This document shows, one piece after another, positions 1 to 6,975 of a stretch of DNA of 29,840 nucleotides. The translations under genes were made by a program, and so were the position numbers. This DNA is from a virus: the IMG/VR virus record IMGVR_UViG_3300044996_000836, positions 1 through 29,840 of that record. The stretch is one strand, 5' to 3'. Under the pieces are notes generated by a model, which was not told the DNA's origin, ran no database searches, and saw only the letters and a list, made by a program, of their open reading frames with translations. Position 1 is the first letter of the stretch. The number at the start of each line of letters is the position of its first letter.

Positions 1-621
1 GACGATCGAGCGCATCGGCCCGCCGAAGTGGTCCGGTGCCGAGAGCAGGTGCCCGCGGTGCACGATGTAGCGGTCCGGGTCGGCCTCCGCCGTCTCGCCA
101 GTCGCGTAGCCGCGATCGTCCACCTGGCGGATGCGCAGCGCGCCCGACGTGAAGTCCAGAAGCCGATGCGGGACGGGCACAACTTCACGGAGCCGGAAGC
201 CGGCGCCGGCCGCCTCATAGACCTTCTCCGCCACGGCCACGGGATAGAGCGTGCCGTCGAGCAGGTGCCCGTTGGCGAAGAGCCAATTCCCGCAGCCCTC
301 CACCTGTTCCCGAATGACCGCCGCCGCCTCCACGTCGGCCGCGTCCTTCTCGTCGTAGGGCAGGACCGACGCCTGCTTCCCGATGACAGCGAGCTTGCGC
401 TTCATCCACTCCGACTGCGAGTGGCTGTCGGCGATCATCATGTCGCGGTAAAGCGTGAAGAGCTCCTCCGTCGCGCCGCCCTCCGCCATCGCGAAGATCC
501 GGACCACGCGGTCGACGTCCAGGAAGGGAGCGATCGCCGGCCGCTCCCCGCCCGTGTGCACGAACGGCGCGCGCCGCGTGAGCTTGTCGAAGACCGCCCG
601 CATTGTGTCTTTCAGGTTCAT
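1..621 (-). CDS. Portal protein, DUF935 / Mu gp29 family (partial, 3' end outside window)
   Basis: The reading frame starts at an ATG at 621 on the minus strand and runs off the left edge, giving the first 207 codons. The N-terminal part reads MNLKDTMRAVFDKLTRR and continues with features of the Mu gp29 (DUF935) portal family: an early 'ADSHSQSEWMKRK' segment, followed by a mixed alpha/beta region with 'VPVPHRLLDF'. The portal would form the dodecameric DNA channel at one head vertex and dock the terminase. It lies directly downstream of the large terminase with only 7 nt between them, the standard gp28-gp29 order of Mu-like phages. No MuF gene can be seen after it; the MuF gene of this phage is at 19011 on the other strand. 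The family call is from order and sequence character. Confidence 0.88.
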   Translation of the reverse strand, partial: MNLKDTMRAVFDKLTRRAPFVHTGGERPAIAPFLDVDRVVRIFAMAEGGATEELFTLYRDMMIADSHSQSEWMKRKLAVIGKQASVLPYDEKDAADVEAAAVIREQVEGCGNWLFANGHLLDGTLYPVAVAEKVYEAAGAGFRLREVVPVPHRLLDFTSGALRIRQVDDRGYATGETAEADPDRYIVHRGHLLSAPDHFGGPMRSIV

Positions 622-628
622 GTTGCCC

Positions 629-2281
629 TCACGCCATCAGCGCCGGCCGCGGGCCTGTCGCCGCCGGCAGGTGCCGCGCGCCCACCGCGGCGCCGCTCCC
701 GACCTGCGCCGCACTGGCCTCCGCCCGGCCGCGCCCGCGCAGGCCGTGCCGGGCCAGCTTCACACCGTCGAACGTGTCCCCGTGGTTGCCGGCCGAATCG
801 AGCAGGTTGTTGAAGCCGCCCTTCTCCCGCACGACCAGGCGGAAGTCGTCCTTGAGCCAGCGGCTTTCCGGGAGCGTCATCAGGCCGTCGTCCAGGTCGT
901 TCACAACCTGGCTCCCGAGGTAGGTCTTCATGGGCATCGTCTCGCCCAGGTACTCCGTGGATTCCGACGCGACGACGATCTCCACCGGCACAACGGCCGC
1001 CAGGTCCTTCCGCACCCGCGCCGCGAAGAACCGCTCGTTCGTGCCGTCAACGCAGAGCCGCTTGGCCGAGAGAGACACCCCGTTCCGTACCCTCACGCAC
1101 GCCGCCACGATCTCGCGCATGATGGCGAGAGCCCTGTCCGGATCCGCCGTCTTGAACCGCAGGACGAGCCGCACGATCGCCATCCGCCCGGCGCCCTCGA
1201 CCACGGCGATCGCGTTCGGGTTGCTCTTGGCCTTCTCCGTGGTCGCCAGGTCCCAGCCGATCGCGACCGGCCCATCGCCGAGCTTCTGCTCCCACCCGGC
1301 CGGCGCCTCGTTTTCCGCTGCCACGCCGAGATCCCGGCCGGCCTGCATCGCCCGGTGCAGGGCCGCCAGGCTGACCGCCGACGTGCCCCCGCGCGTGAAG
1401 GCGAGCGCGTAGTTGCGGTCCCACGCATCGCGGTCGATGTGCGCCGCCCGCGACTGCTCCGGCGTGACGGGCTGCCGGGTCCGCAGGTCGAACATCTTCA
1501 CGCCGGCGGCCGCCGCGTCCCACACGTCAACCCGGTGCACCCTCACGTTTGCCTGGCTGTCGTACCAGTGCCCGCGCGCGTCCTTCTTCGAGAAGTCCGA
1601 GCCTTCGGGCGGAACCGCGAGCTCAAAGGAGAAGTGCCCATCATCGTCCGGCGGGGTCGTGCACATGACTACCCTGAAGTCCGGGTCCCGCGAAGCGATC
1701 GGCTCCATCGCCTCCCAGAGGTCCTTCAGCGCCCGGATGAAGCCAATCTCGTCGATCATCACGAAGCCCGAGTAGCCGCGCGCCGTGGCCGGGTTCGGGG
1801 CAATGAGGCGCGTGCGGGAGTAGGCCGTCCGGTCGTGGTAGAGCCGGGCCTCGACCTTCCCGTGCTCGAACATGTCGCAGAAGGCGTCGTGGTCGACCCC
1901 GTCCGCCGAGGTCTCCAGGAGTTGCCCGCGTTCCGTGGCCATCCGGCGCCACTTGTCGATCGCCTGCCGCCAGAGCTGCGCCTCGCGGATCAACATCTCG
2001 CCGCCGACCGCGATCGAAGCCGAGGCGTAGGTCACCAGACGCCAGGGCTTCTCCATCATTCGCCGCAGGGCCAGCGCCGAGAGGGTCGTCGTCTTCCCGG
2101 CCTGCCGGCGCCAGAGCCAGAGCACGAAGCCGATCTCATCCGCCCCCCAGAAGGCCTCCTCCTGGAACGGCATGAACTGGATGAGCGGCTCGGGCGGCCC
2201 GGCTGGAGAAGGCGCGGCCGCCGGCGCGGATCTCCGCGCCGCCTTCGCCGGCTTCTTCGAGATGGCCGAGGCATTGTCCAA
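629..2281 (-). CDS. Terminase large subunit, Mu gp28 type
   Basis: A 550-aa packaging motor and headful nuclease. A degenerate Walker A of the terminase kind (RRQAGKT, residues 58-64) is followed by Walker B (FVMIDE, 173-178) and a coupling-type motif (CTTPPDD, 207-213). The C-terminal RNase H-like nuclease shows its first acidic residue in IGWDLATTEK (Asp344), a middle one in 'VDGTNERF' and a last one in 'NHGDTFDGVKLA'. The extreme C-terminus is Ala/Gly rich and may be poorly conserved. The length matches Mu gp28. It is preceded 12 nt upstream by the DUF3486 small subunit and followed by the portal, so it belongs to the leftward packaging operon. A long plus-strand open frame over this gene (455-2989) is a GC-driven shadow. 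Confidence 0.95.
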   Translation of the reverse strand: MDNASAISKKPAKAARRSAPAAAPSPAGPPEPLIQFMPFQEEAFWGADEIGFVLWLWRRQAGKTTTLSALALRRMMEKPWRLVTYASASIAVGGEMLIREAQLWRQAIDKWRRMATERGQLLETSADGVDHDAFCDMFEHGKVEARLYHDRTAYSRTRLIAPNPATARGYSGFVMIDEIGFIRALKDLWEAMEPIASRDPDFRVVMCTTPPDDDGHFSFELAVPPEGSDFSKKDARGHWYDSQANVRVHRVDVWDAAAAGVKMFDLRTRQPVTPEQSRAAHIDRDAWDRNYALAFTRGGTSAVSLAALHRAMQAGRDLGVAAENEAPAGWEQKLGDGPVAIGWDLATTEKAKSNPNAIAVVEGAGRMAIVRLVLRFKTADPDRALAIMREIVAACVRVRNGVSLSAKRLCVDGTNERFFAARVRKDLAAVVPVEIVVASESTEYLGETMPMKTYLGSQVVNDLDDGLMTLPESRWLKDDFRLVVREKGGFNNLLDSAGNHGDTFDGVKLARHGLRGRGRAEASAAQVGSGAAVGARHLPAATGPRPALMA

Positions 2282-2293
2282 GGGTCGGAACTC

Positions 2294-2944
2294 CTACCGC
2301 GCCGCCTGCCCGGCAGCCGCCGGCGGCGTGCCGAACATGAGGGTGATGAGCTTCTCCATCTTCACCTGCTTCGTTTCGCGGCCCTCCGCGATCCGCCGGG
2401 CGGCCTCCTCGTCGAACCACTTCAGGAAGAGATCGGCCGTCTGCCTCTGGAACCGCTTCTCGGCGAGCGCGATCTCCCGGTCCTTCTGGGCCAGCCGCGC
2501 CCGCATCGTCTTGGCGGCCGAGACCTTCGCGTCCGAGTCCCGCAGCTTGGCGAGCGCCACGCTCAGCGGAAGCACCTGGTCGCCCTCGGCGGCCTCCAGC
2601 ATCTCCAGGATCTTTCCGCCGGCGACGGCCGCCGCGCCTTCGCTGATGTTCCCGCCAGCGGCCTTCGCCAAGGAGAAGGCATAGTCGGCCAGACGGCGGA
2701 CGTTCTCCACGCGCCCCTCTTCGCGCAGCCAGTCCGCATAGCCGCCCGCCCGCCACTCGCTCAGGTTCTGCGGCTTCACCGGCTCGCCGGCGAACGACTG
2801 TTCCATGACCGTCTGCGCGGCGGGGAGCTCATTGAGCCATCGGCAGATGACCGATCCCGTCTGCCCGTCGCGGATGCGGCGGTTGACCTCCAGGCGTACC
2901 GGGAGCGGCAGGCGCGCGATCTTCCCTTTGCGGGCCTCGGCCAT
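2294..2944 (-). CDS. Terminase small subunit, DUF3486 / Mu gp27 family
   Basis: A 216-aa protein. The start chosen is the ATG at 2944, because it gives the typical DUF3486 opening (basic leader, then 'RLPLPVRLEVNRRIRDGQ', then a helix-turn-helix region with 'CRWLNEL') and sits 1 nt after the stop of the preceding gene. The open frame extends upstream to 3094, but that part overlaps the previous gene and has no family resemblance. The middle and C-terminal parts are long, charged helices (for example ARLAQKDREIALAEKRFQRQ), as expected for a DNA-binding small terminase that oligomerises. It works with the gp28-type subunit encoded 12 nt downstream. Confidence 0.9.
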   Translation of the reverse strand: MAEARKGKIARLPLPVRLEVNRRIRDGQTGSVICRWLNELPAAQTVMEQSFAGEPVKPQNLSEWRAGGYADWLREEGRVENVRRLADYAFSLAKAAGGNISEGAAAVAGGKILEMLEAAEGDQVLPLSVALAKLRDSDAKVSAAKTMRARLAQKDREIALAEKRFQRQTADLFLKWFDEEAARRIAEGRETKQVKMEKLITLMFGTPPAAAGQAAR

Positions 2945-2945
2945 G

Positions 2946-3227
2946 TCACACCTCCCCGCGTTCGCGGGCCAGCGTGCCGGCGGCCGTGATGCGGTAGTGG
3001 ATGCTGCCGCCGAGCTTGTCCGGGACGGCGTCGACCAGGCCGAGGCCGCGGAGAAGCTCCAGCGCCTCGCGGGCGTCGGCCGCGCTCGGCTCAACGTCTA
3101 CCATGCCCCGGCGATAGGTCAGCCGCGCCACGGCCTCCGGTGCGAACGCCAGGAGGCTCCTCTCATAGAGGAACTCCAGCGCCGCGTGCCGCAGGTCTTC
3201 CTTCTGCTGGGGGCTCAGGCTTGCCAT
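2946..3227 (-). CDS. Small winged-helix-like phage protein (Mu gp26 position)
   Basis: 93 aa, starting at ATG 3227. It has an all-helical N-terminal half followed by a strand-like 'GSIHYRITAAGTLA' end, the pattern of a winged helix (helices, then 'LLRGLGLVDAV', then wing). Small proteins of this kind, often called VpaChn25_0724 family in Mu-like prophages, stand immediately before DUF3486 in many transposable phages, as here. Its role is unknown; a part in DNA packaging or as an assembly factor would fit the position. The family assignment is from context and fold pattern only. Confidence 0.72.
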   Translation of the reverse strand: MASLSPQQKEDLRHAALEFLYERSLLAFAPEAVARLTYRRGMVDVEPSAADAREALELLRGLGLVDAVPDKLGGSIHYRITAAGTLARERGEV

Positions 3228-3238
3228 GTTCCGCCCTT

Positions 3239-3427
3239 TCAGTCCCGCCTCGATGCCGCGTCGAGCGTCAGCACCAGTACGCTCTGCTTCCGGTCTTCGA
3301 TCTCCCGCGCGATGCGCGCGATCTCATTCCCATCGCCGTCTCGCTCGGCCACGCGCAGGTTCGCCTCCAGCGCGTTGATCGACAGCCGGATGTCGCCGAT
3401 CGCCGCCCGATGTCGCTCCCCAGGCAT
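3239..3427 (-). CDS. Short coiled-coil phage protein
   Basis: 62 aa beginning MPGERHRAAIGD at ATG 3427, 2 nt after the stop of the upstream gene; its stop is 11 nt before the next start. Nearly the whole sequence is amphipathic helix rich in Arg, Glu and Ile/Leu (residues 10-55), so a coiled coil is likely. The longer frame reaching to 3838 overlaps the HExxH gene in another frame and was not used. Function not recognised; in Mu the equivalent place holds small gp25/gp26-type proteins. Confidence 0.65.
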   Translation of the reverse strand: MPGERHRAAIGDIRLSINALEANLRVAERDGDGNEIARIAREIEDRKQSVLVLTLDAASRRD

Positions 3428-3429
3428 GG

Positions 3430-3864
3430 CTACACGCTCAGAGGAATACCCGCCGCCTTCATGATGCCGTGGTGGGTGGCCTGATTCGGCCCAAGGTCGA
3501 TGCCGTGCGAGGCCAGCACGCAGTGCGCGCACTCGTGGAGCATCTCCACGTCGGTCTCGCGGCCGTCCGGATTCACGAACGCGACGATTCGCTGCTCGCG
3601 CCGGGTCAGAATCGCGTAGGCCGGCACCGACCGGCCAAGCTCCGGCGAGTGCCCGCAGTAGATGCCCGAGCCGCACGCCCGGCCCGGCCGCGCCTCGACC
3701 GTCAGAATCTCGCCCTTCCACGTCCGCCCGAGCCGCCGTTGCGCCTCCGCGAACTGGATGTCGAACTGCGATCGCAGCGACGGCGGGCAGACGATCTTCC
3801 GCGTCGGCTTCGGCCCGCCGAAGAGGCCGGAGAACCACGAGCCAATGCGCTCGAACACGTTCAC
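3430..3864 (-). CDS. HExxH (zincin-like) putative metallopeptidase in the lysis cluster
   Basis: 144 aa. After a short hydrophobic/basic N-terminus ('FERIGSWFSGLFGG') the protein has strand-like segments ('AYAILTRREQRIVAFV') leading to HECAH at residues 110-114, the zinc-binding helix of a metallopeptidase. A further His at 120 gives the metzincin spacing HExxHxxxxxH, but with Leu where metzincins have Gly; a His pair at 131-132 is another possible ligand. It overlaps the preceding lipoprotein gene by 4 nt (ATGA) and lies close to a papain-like hydrolase gene, so a role in cell-wall or envelope breakdown is a fair inference. It could equally be an anti-host protease. Seen: the motif. Inferred: the activity. 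Confidence 0.7.
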   Translation of the reverse strand: MNVFERIGSWFSGLFGGPKPTRKIVCPPSLRSQFDIQFAEAQRRLGRTWKGEILTVEARPGRACGSGIYCGHSPELGRSVPAYAILTRREQRIVAFVNPDGRETDVEMLHECAHCVLASHGIDLGPNQATHHGIMKAAGIPLSV

Positions 3865-4277
3865 GGCGCGCCTCCCGCCGGCACGGTGATGATCTCCGGC
3901 CGAACGATCATCGGTTCGGGCTGCTTCACCACCGTCGGCTCCATGCTCGCGACCTGGCCAAGCGTGTAGATCCCAAACGCCCCAAGGAGAGCGCCCTTCA
4001 CCGCATCGACCAGGCGCGCGATGTTGTCCGAGCCCTGCATGGCCGAGAGCGGGTTCAGCGGCGCCTCCAGCTTCATTTCCTCGACGCCCTTCACCGTCAC
4101 TTCACCGGCGCCGCCGGGCGCGAACTGCATCCGGACGGCCGCGTAGGTCCGCGGCTGGGCCTGGAACGCCCGATAGGCCTCCAGCGCGTTCGCCGCCGCC
4201 TTCTCGCTCGCGCAGCCGGCCGCCAGCGTCGCCGCCGCCGCCGCGCAAGCCGCCATCGCGTTCAGGGTCTTCTTCAT
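3861..4277 (-). CDS. Phage lipoprotein (possible spanin-like component)
   Basis: 138 aa with a lipoprotein signal peptide: MKKTLNAMAACAAAAATLAAG followed by Cys22, i.e. lipobox LAAGC. The mature part has a charged region, a moderately hydrophobic stretch (about residues 92-110, 'ALLGAFGIYTLGQVAS') and a Pro-rich tail. It is coupled by 4-nt overlaps to the NlpC/P60-like gene before it and the HExxH gene after it. An outer-membrane lipoprotein in a phage lysis cluster suggests a spanin or an accessory endolysin-release factor, but it does not have the short Pro-rich form of classical Rz1, so this remains a guess. The lipobox implies a host with lipoprotein sorting, probably diderm. Confidence 0.7.
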   Translation of the reverse strand: MKKTLNAMAACAAAAATLAAGCASEKAAANALEAYRAFQAQPRTYAAVRMQFAPGGAGEVTVKGVEEMKLEAPLNPLSAMQGSDNIARLVDAVKGALLGAFGIYTLGQVASMEPTVVKQPEPMIVRPEIITVPAGGAP

Positions 4278-4753
4278 CGCGCGCTCCTTTTCGCTTGTTC
4301 AAGCCGCCGTTCCAGTTTCAGGAGCGGGCTATGCGCGACGTCACCCGGAGAAACCCGCCACGACGGGACACGCGCCAGCAGGTCGATGCCGGCCTGTTGA
4401 AACGCCGCGAACGCCAGTTCCGAGCAGAACCACTTCAGCGGGTTCGGCCGGTCTCTCCGCGAGACGAAGCGCAGGACCCCCCAGTAGTCGTAGGGCGCGC
4501 CGATCTCGCCCACCAGGAAGTCCGCGATCCGCTGCTCCTGCTCCGCCGTCAGGCAAGAGCACGCGAGCACCTGGACGACCGTCGCCGGGTCATGGCCCTC
4601 GAAGGGGTTGTCGATCAGCCGGACCCCGCCCTTCCAGGCATCGATCACCTGCCCGCCGCCAACCTGGATCGCCACGTGGCTCCACTCGCTCCACGTCCGC
4701 CACTTGATGAGGCGCGAGAGCAGGCTGACGCCCTGGTAGAGCAGGATCCTCAT
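4274..4753 (-). CDS. Permuted NlpC/P60 (YiiX-like) hydrolase, probable lysis enzyme
   Basis: 159 aa from ATG 4753, which forms a TGATG junction with the stop of the upstream gene. The order of catalytic elements is His first ('WSEWSHVAIQ', His26) and Cys later ('LKWFCSELAF', Cys110), with the strand 'GGQVIDAWKGGVRLID' between them. That is the circularly permuted papain-like arrangement of the YiiX/YaeF group, not the usual Cys-then-His NlpC/P60. Such enzymes act on peptidoglycan stem peptides or on amide/ester bonds. Its place between a membrane coiled-coil protein and a lipoprotein in the late leftward operon makes a lytic role likely. There is no signal peptide, so export would need a holin. 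Confidence 0.78.
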   Translation of the reverse strand: MRILLYQGVSLLSRLIKWRTWSEWSHVAIQVGGGQVIDAWKGGVRLIDNPFEGHDPATVVQVLACSCLTAEQEQRIADFLVGEIGAPYDYWGVLRFVSRRDRPNPLKWFCSELAFAAFQQAGIDLLARVPSWRVSPGDVAHSPLLKLERRLEQAKRSAR

Positions 4754-5187
4754 CAGTCCTCCGTGGCCCCCGGCGCGACGCGCGCGTCGATCTTCATATC
4801 CCGGACGATCTGGTTCAGGCTCTTCAGGATGGCCTGCTGGCCCGTCCGAACCTCGACCACCGATCCGTGCAGGCCCGCCATCCGCGCGTCGAACCGCGAC
4901 TCCATGTCCCGAAGGAGCTGGCAATAGCGCGATTCGATGTCCCGGACCTGCTGCGCGTGGCGCGCCTCGCACTTCTCCCAGTCCCGCACGTGGACCCGGT
5001 TGCCGAGCTCCGTGTTGAACTCCCGGACCAGGCCCGCGATCGTCTGGTCGATCGGCGGCTGCCGGCGGAAAAACCCGGCGATGCCCAGGACCATCTGCAC
5101 CAGGCCCAGGAGCGTCATCGTGCCGGCCACGACGTAGAAGAGAGGAAGCGCCTGCTGCAACGTCGCCGCGTCGGGAGTCGGATTCAT
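4753..5187 (-). CDS. Single-pass membrane protein with coiled coil (DUF2730 / Mu gp25-like)
   Basis: 144 aa. One hydrophobic segment (about residues 16-40, 'LFYVVAGTMTLLGLVQMV...') is followed by basic residues and a long helical, charged region (residues 55-140) with coiled-coil character. This is the pattern of Mu gp25 (DUF2730) proteins, which lie in the same place before gp26/gp27. It could also act as a holin or pinholin partner, since it opens an operon with a hydrolase and a lipoprotein. The ATG at 5187 is 7 nt downstream of a TAGCGT -10 box and has no ribosome binding site, so the mRNA is predicted to be leaderless. First gene of the leftward late operon. Confidence 0.72.
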   Translation of the reverse strand: MNPTPDAATLQQALPLFYVVAGTMTLLGLVQMVLGIAGFFRRQPPIDQTIAGLVREFNTELGNRVHVRDWEKCEARHAQQVRDIESRYCQLLRDMESRFDARMAGLHGSVVEVRTGQQAILKSLNQIVRDMKIDARVAPGATED

Positions 5188-5194
5188 GCCCGCG

Positions 5195-5245
5195 ACGCTA
5201 TGCGCGCGAGCCTCGGCCAGCGACGAAAGGTGCGGGTTATGAAAC
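5195..5245 (-). promoter_or_regulatory. Leaderless late promoter, copy A (leftward operon)
   Basis: Read on the minus strand, GTTTCATAACCCGCAC (5245-5230) is followed 29 nt later by TAGCGT (5200-5195), then exactly 7 nt and the ATG of the 4753-5187 gene. The same layout occurs at 21347 and, slightly diverged, at 29035. There is no TTGACA-like box 17 nt before the -10, so an activator binding the 16-nt motif is expected. The start of transcription should fall on or next to the A of ATG. Confidence 0.68.
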
Positions 5246-5250
5246 GAGAA

Positions 5251-5270
5251 GCGCCCGCTCGCGCGGGCGC
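5251..5270 (-). terminator. Hairpin terminator between the HNH cassette and the late operon
   Basis: A perfect 8-bp GC-rich stem, GCGCCCGC/GCGGGCGC, with a 4-nt loop. On the minus strand it is followed by TTCTCGTTTC, a weak T-rich tail, so it would stop leftward transcripts leaving the HNH gene (5343-5987) before they reach late promoter copy A. It has no T-tract in the other direction. Confidence 0.62.
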
Positions 5271-5342
5271 CCCTCGGGGTAGCGGCGGAGACACCGCCAT
5301 GTAGCGGGCCGGATCATGCTCCGGCGCCGGGAGAGGTTCAGG

Positions 5343-5987
5343 CTACTGTGCGGGTTGTGAAACTACGCCGGCCGGCTGGGGCTGAGCCGCGGCCGTTACT
5401 GGCGGGGGGTCTATCATAGGGATATGTCTGTCGAGCACGCGGCGAACCTCGTCCAGAAGGTCTCCCGGCAACCTGCGGCCTTCGCGAAGAATCACCCCGT
5501 GTCTTCTCAGTTTCGCGTGCAACCGGGCTCTGTCGGCGCGTTCCCTGACCAGATGAGGCGCGTTCAGGTCGATGTTCCTGATATGATAGATGGCGGCCGG
5601 CGTAGTGCCGACGAGGCGGTGGGTCTGCGGGTCTTCGAATATCTCGGTGTCATAGTCTGCTTCCGCACAGCAATCCAAGAAACGAACCCCGCGTTTGCGG
5701 AGCCGACACGACGGCCACGTATCGGTCTTAAAGCCGTTGCATGAACTGTCAGCCAGATACAGGTTGCTGTACCGCTGCGTTGGTCTCCTCTTCAGCCGGG
5801 GATCAAAATGGTCGATGGCCATCTCGCGTTCGCCCATGGCCCCGAGAAACCGCATGCAGTAGGCGCACCGATCCTTGAAATCACGCCGCAGCTCAGGCAA
5901 CGCTCTGCGATACGTGTGCGGAGTGAGCCGACGACGCGGAGGGGCGCCGCGCCTAACGCGTGGGCCTGATGAAGACTGCGTAGTCAT
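5343..5987 (-). CDS. HNH endonuclease (PtuB/TIGR02646-like), last gene of three-gene cassette
   Basis: 214 aa. The core reads DRCAYCMRFLG (Cys41, Cys44), MAIDHFDP (Asp59-His60), YSNLYL (Asn75) and SSCNGFKTD (Cys83-Asn84). This is the HNH/treble-clef pattern of the group that includes PtuB of Septu and retron-linked HNH effectors, except that the first Cys of the second zinc pair appears to be replaced. The C-terminal third is Arg-rich helix then a Pro/Ala-rich tail. The start overlaps the preceding gene by 35 nt, so it is translationally tied to it; a start a few codons later is possible. The DNA is visibly less GC-rich than the flanking phage genes, as expected for an acquired cargo gene. 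Nuclease target unknown. Confidence 0.75.
   Translation of the reverse strand: MTTQSSSGPRVRRGAPPRRRLTPHTYRRALPELRRDFKDRCAYCMRFLGAMGEREMAIDHFDPRLKRRPTQRYSNLYLADSSCNGFKTDTWPSCRLRKRGVRFLDCCAEADYDTEIFEDPQTHRLVGTTPAAIYHIRNIDLNAPHLVRERADRARLHAKLRRHGVILREGRRLPGDLLDEVRRVLDRHIPMIDPPPVTAAAQPQPAGVVSQPAQ
5348..5363 (-). promoter_or_regulatory. Second copy of the late-promoter motif (copy B)
   Basis: GTTTCACAACCCGCAC on the minus strand differs from copy A at one base in 16 and lies 118 nt upstream of it in the same orientation. It overlaps the last codons of the HNH gene. A possible -10, CATGAT, lies at the same distance (5318-5313). Any transcript from here would meet the 5251-5270 terminator after about 50 nt, so it may be a duplication remnant, an extra activator site or the promoter of a very short RNA. 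Confidence 0.5.
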
Positions 5988-6405
5988 CTAGGGAACGCTC
6001 GATCCGCCGAATCAGTTTGGACCGGGTATGATCGAACATTATCTCGTCAGCGGAACGTGCCCCGATCGAGTTCCTTCGCCGTGCCTGCAGCCGATCCAAC
6101 TCCTTGATCTCCGCGGCTGACGCATGGCCTTCGGCCTCCAGTGCGGCAAGCTCGGCGAAGCGAGATTGATCACCGGCCTCCCATCGTTCGGCGTCATCTT
6201 CCACCACGGGGACAATCATCTCCTGCGAGTCCATATCGCCCGTCACGTCGGAAGTCACTTGAGGCGTCGCGTCCAGCCGCTCGATGTCGCCGTCTCTCGG
6301 CGGGCGATACTCTCCAGCCGATTCGGCCCCAAACGTCCGCCAAGCAGCGCGGTCTTCGCTGACCAGCGCGCTTGCAGCAGCCGCTGCTATGAGACCCATT
6401 CTCAC
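5953..6405 (-). CDS. Unknown protein, middle gene of HNH cassette
   Basis: About 150 aa starting at GTG 6405, which overlaps the upstream stop in a GTGA junction; an ATG two codons later (6399) is an alternative, and an ATG at 6462 is less likely because it lies inside the preceding gene. The N-terminus (MRMGLIAAAAASALVSE) is short and Ala-rich, resembling a weak signal or anchor. The middle is acidic ('DGDIERLDATPQVTSDVTGD'), and the C-terminal half is helical ('SRFAELAALEAEGHASAAEIKELDRLQARRR'). No family recognised. The tight overlaps on both sides show that it functions together with its neighbours. Confidence 0.62.
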   Translation of the reverse strand: MRMGLIAAAAASALVSEDRAAWRTFGAESAGEYRPPRDGDIERLDATPQVTSDVTGDMDSQEMIVPVVEDDAERWEAGDQSRFAELAALEAEGHASAAEIKELDRLQARRRNSIGARSADEIMFDHTRSKLIRRIERSLDDYAVFIRPTR

Positions 6406-6917
6406 TGGATTGCCTCGAACAGGGCCAGGATGAATGCTCGATGGGTTGCGACATCGCTGCACAGGAGGGCCACAAGATCAGTAGCGATCGTCACGCCGGA
6501 AGCTGGCTTGTCGGCCCTGACCAACGCGTGCAAGGCAAAGGAGACCAGCATAATCTCCGCGGTGTCATCAGCCCTGGAAAGCTGGATGAACCTGGCGCTC
6601 GCCAGAGGATATCCGCCCGGAGGTGCCCACGTCGTCGGTTCCGTGTCAGAAACACCGGTGAGCTTCTCGGCATATTTCACGCATCGCTCACGGTTCTGCC
6701 GAAGATCGAAATCGCTGATGAAGCAGCAGAACGAGCCGGCCAGAACCCCCGACGGCGTCTGATACCCGAATGACATAAGACGCCCGCCGTCCGCTCGCTC
6801 GACTTTGAAACGGTTGAACGGCATCGAGACCTTCGCGCCATTCGTAGGCAGCGCGACGTTGACCAGGCCCGCCCGGCCCGATTGCGCTTCGCTCCTCGGC
6901 TGTTTACCATTGCTCAT
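6402..6917 (-). CDS. Unknown protein, first gene of HNH cassette
   Basis: 171 aa. After a polar, Ser/Arg-rich N-terminus of about 25 residues come several predicted strands ('NRFKVERADGGRLMSFGYQ', 'GVLAGSFCCFISDFDL'), then helices ('ERCVKYAEKLTG') and a second alpha/beta section ending 'AFILALFEAIQ'. No catalytic motif is visible. I do not recognise the family. The start ATG is 14 nt downstream of a TAGTCT -10 box and lacks a clear ribosome binding site, suggesting a very short leader. It heads a three-gene unit ending in an HNH nuclease, so sensing or regulating the nuclease is a natural hypothesis. Confidence 0.62.
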   Translation of the reverse strand: MSNGKQPRSEAQSGRAGLVNVALPTNGAKVSMPFNRFKVERADGGRLMSFGYQTPSGVLAGSFCCFISDFDLRQNRERCVKYAEKLTGVSDTEPTTWAPPGGYPLASARFIQLSRADDTAEIMLVSFALHALVRADKPASGVTIATDLVALLCSDVATHRAFILALFEAIQ

Positions 6918-6931
6918 CGTTCACCGCCGCC

Positions 6932-6960
6932 AGACTATTCGAAGAAGCTGGCGCATTCAA
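6932..6960 (-). promoter_or_regulatory. Sigma-70-like promoter of the HNH cassette
   Basis: On the minus strand TTGAAT (6960-6955), a 17-nt spacer and TAGTCT (6937-6932) precede the first cassette gene; predicted transcription starts near 6924, leaving a leader of about 7 nt before ATG 6917. Unlike the late promoters it has a -35 box, so the cassette may be transcribed in the lysogen by host polymerase alone. Confidence 0.5.
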
Positions 6961-6975
6961 GCAAGTCCGCCCCCC

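Noticed and set aside
455-2989. Plus-strand open frame of 844 codons opposite the terminases, and similar long frames at 13170-15317 (minus), 18801-20117 (minus) and 20958-22571 (minus)
   Set aside because: They lie over well-identified phage genes, are Arg/Pro/Ala-rich with no family resemblance, and arise because stop codons are rare in GC-rich antisense frames.
5187-5300. A 37-codon minus-strand frame from ATG 5300 that ends in an ATGA overlap with the 4753-5187 gene
   Set aside because: It runs through the terminator hairpin and promoter A, and its peptide is Arg/Pro-rich without structure. The overlap is probably chance.
6800-6820. GTTTCAAAGTCGAGCGAG on the minus strand, similar to the start of the late-promoter motif
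   Set aside because: It lies inside the first gene of the HNH cassette, lacks the CCCGCAC part and has no start codon at the conserved distance.
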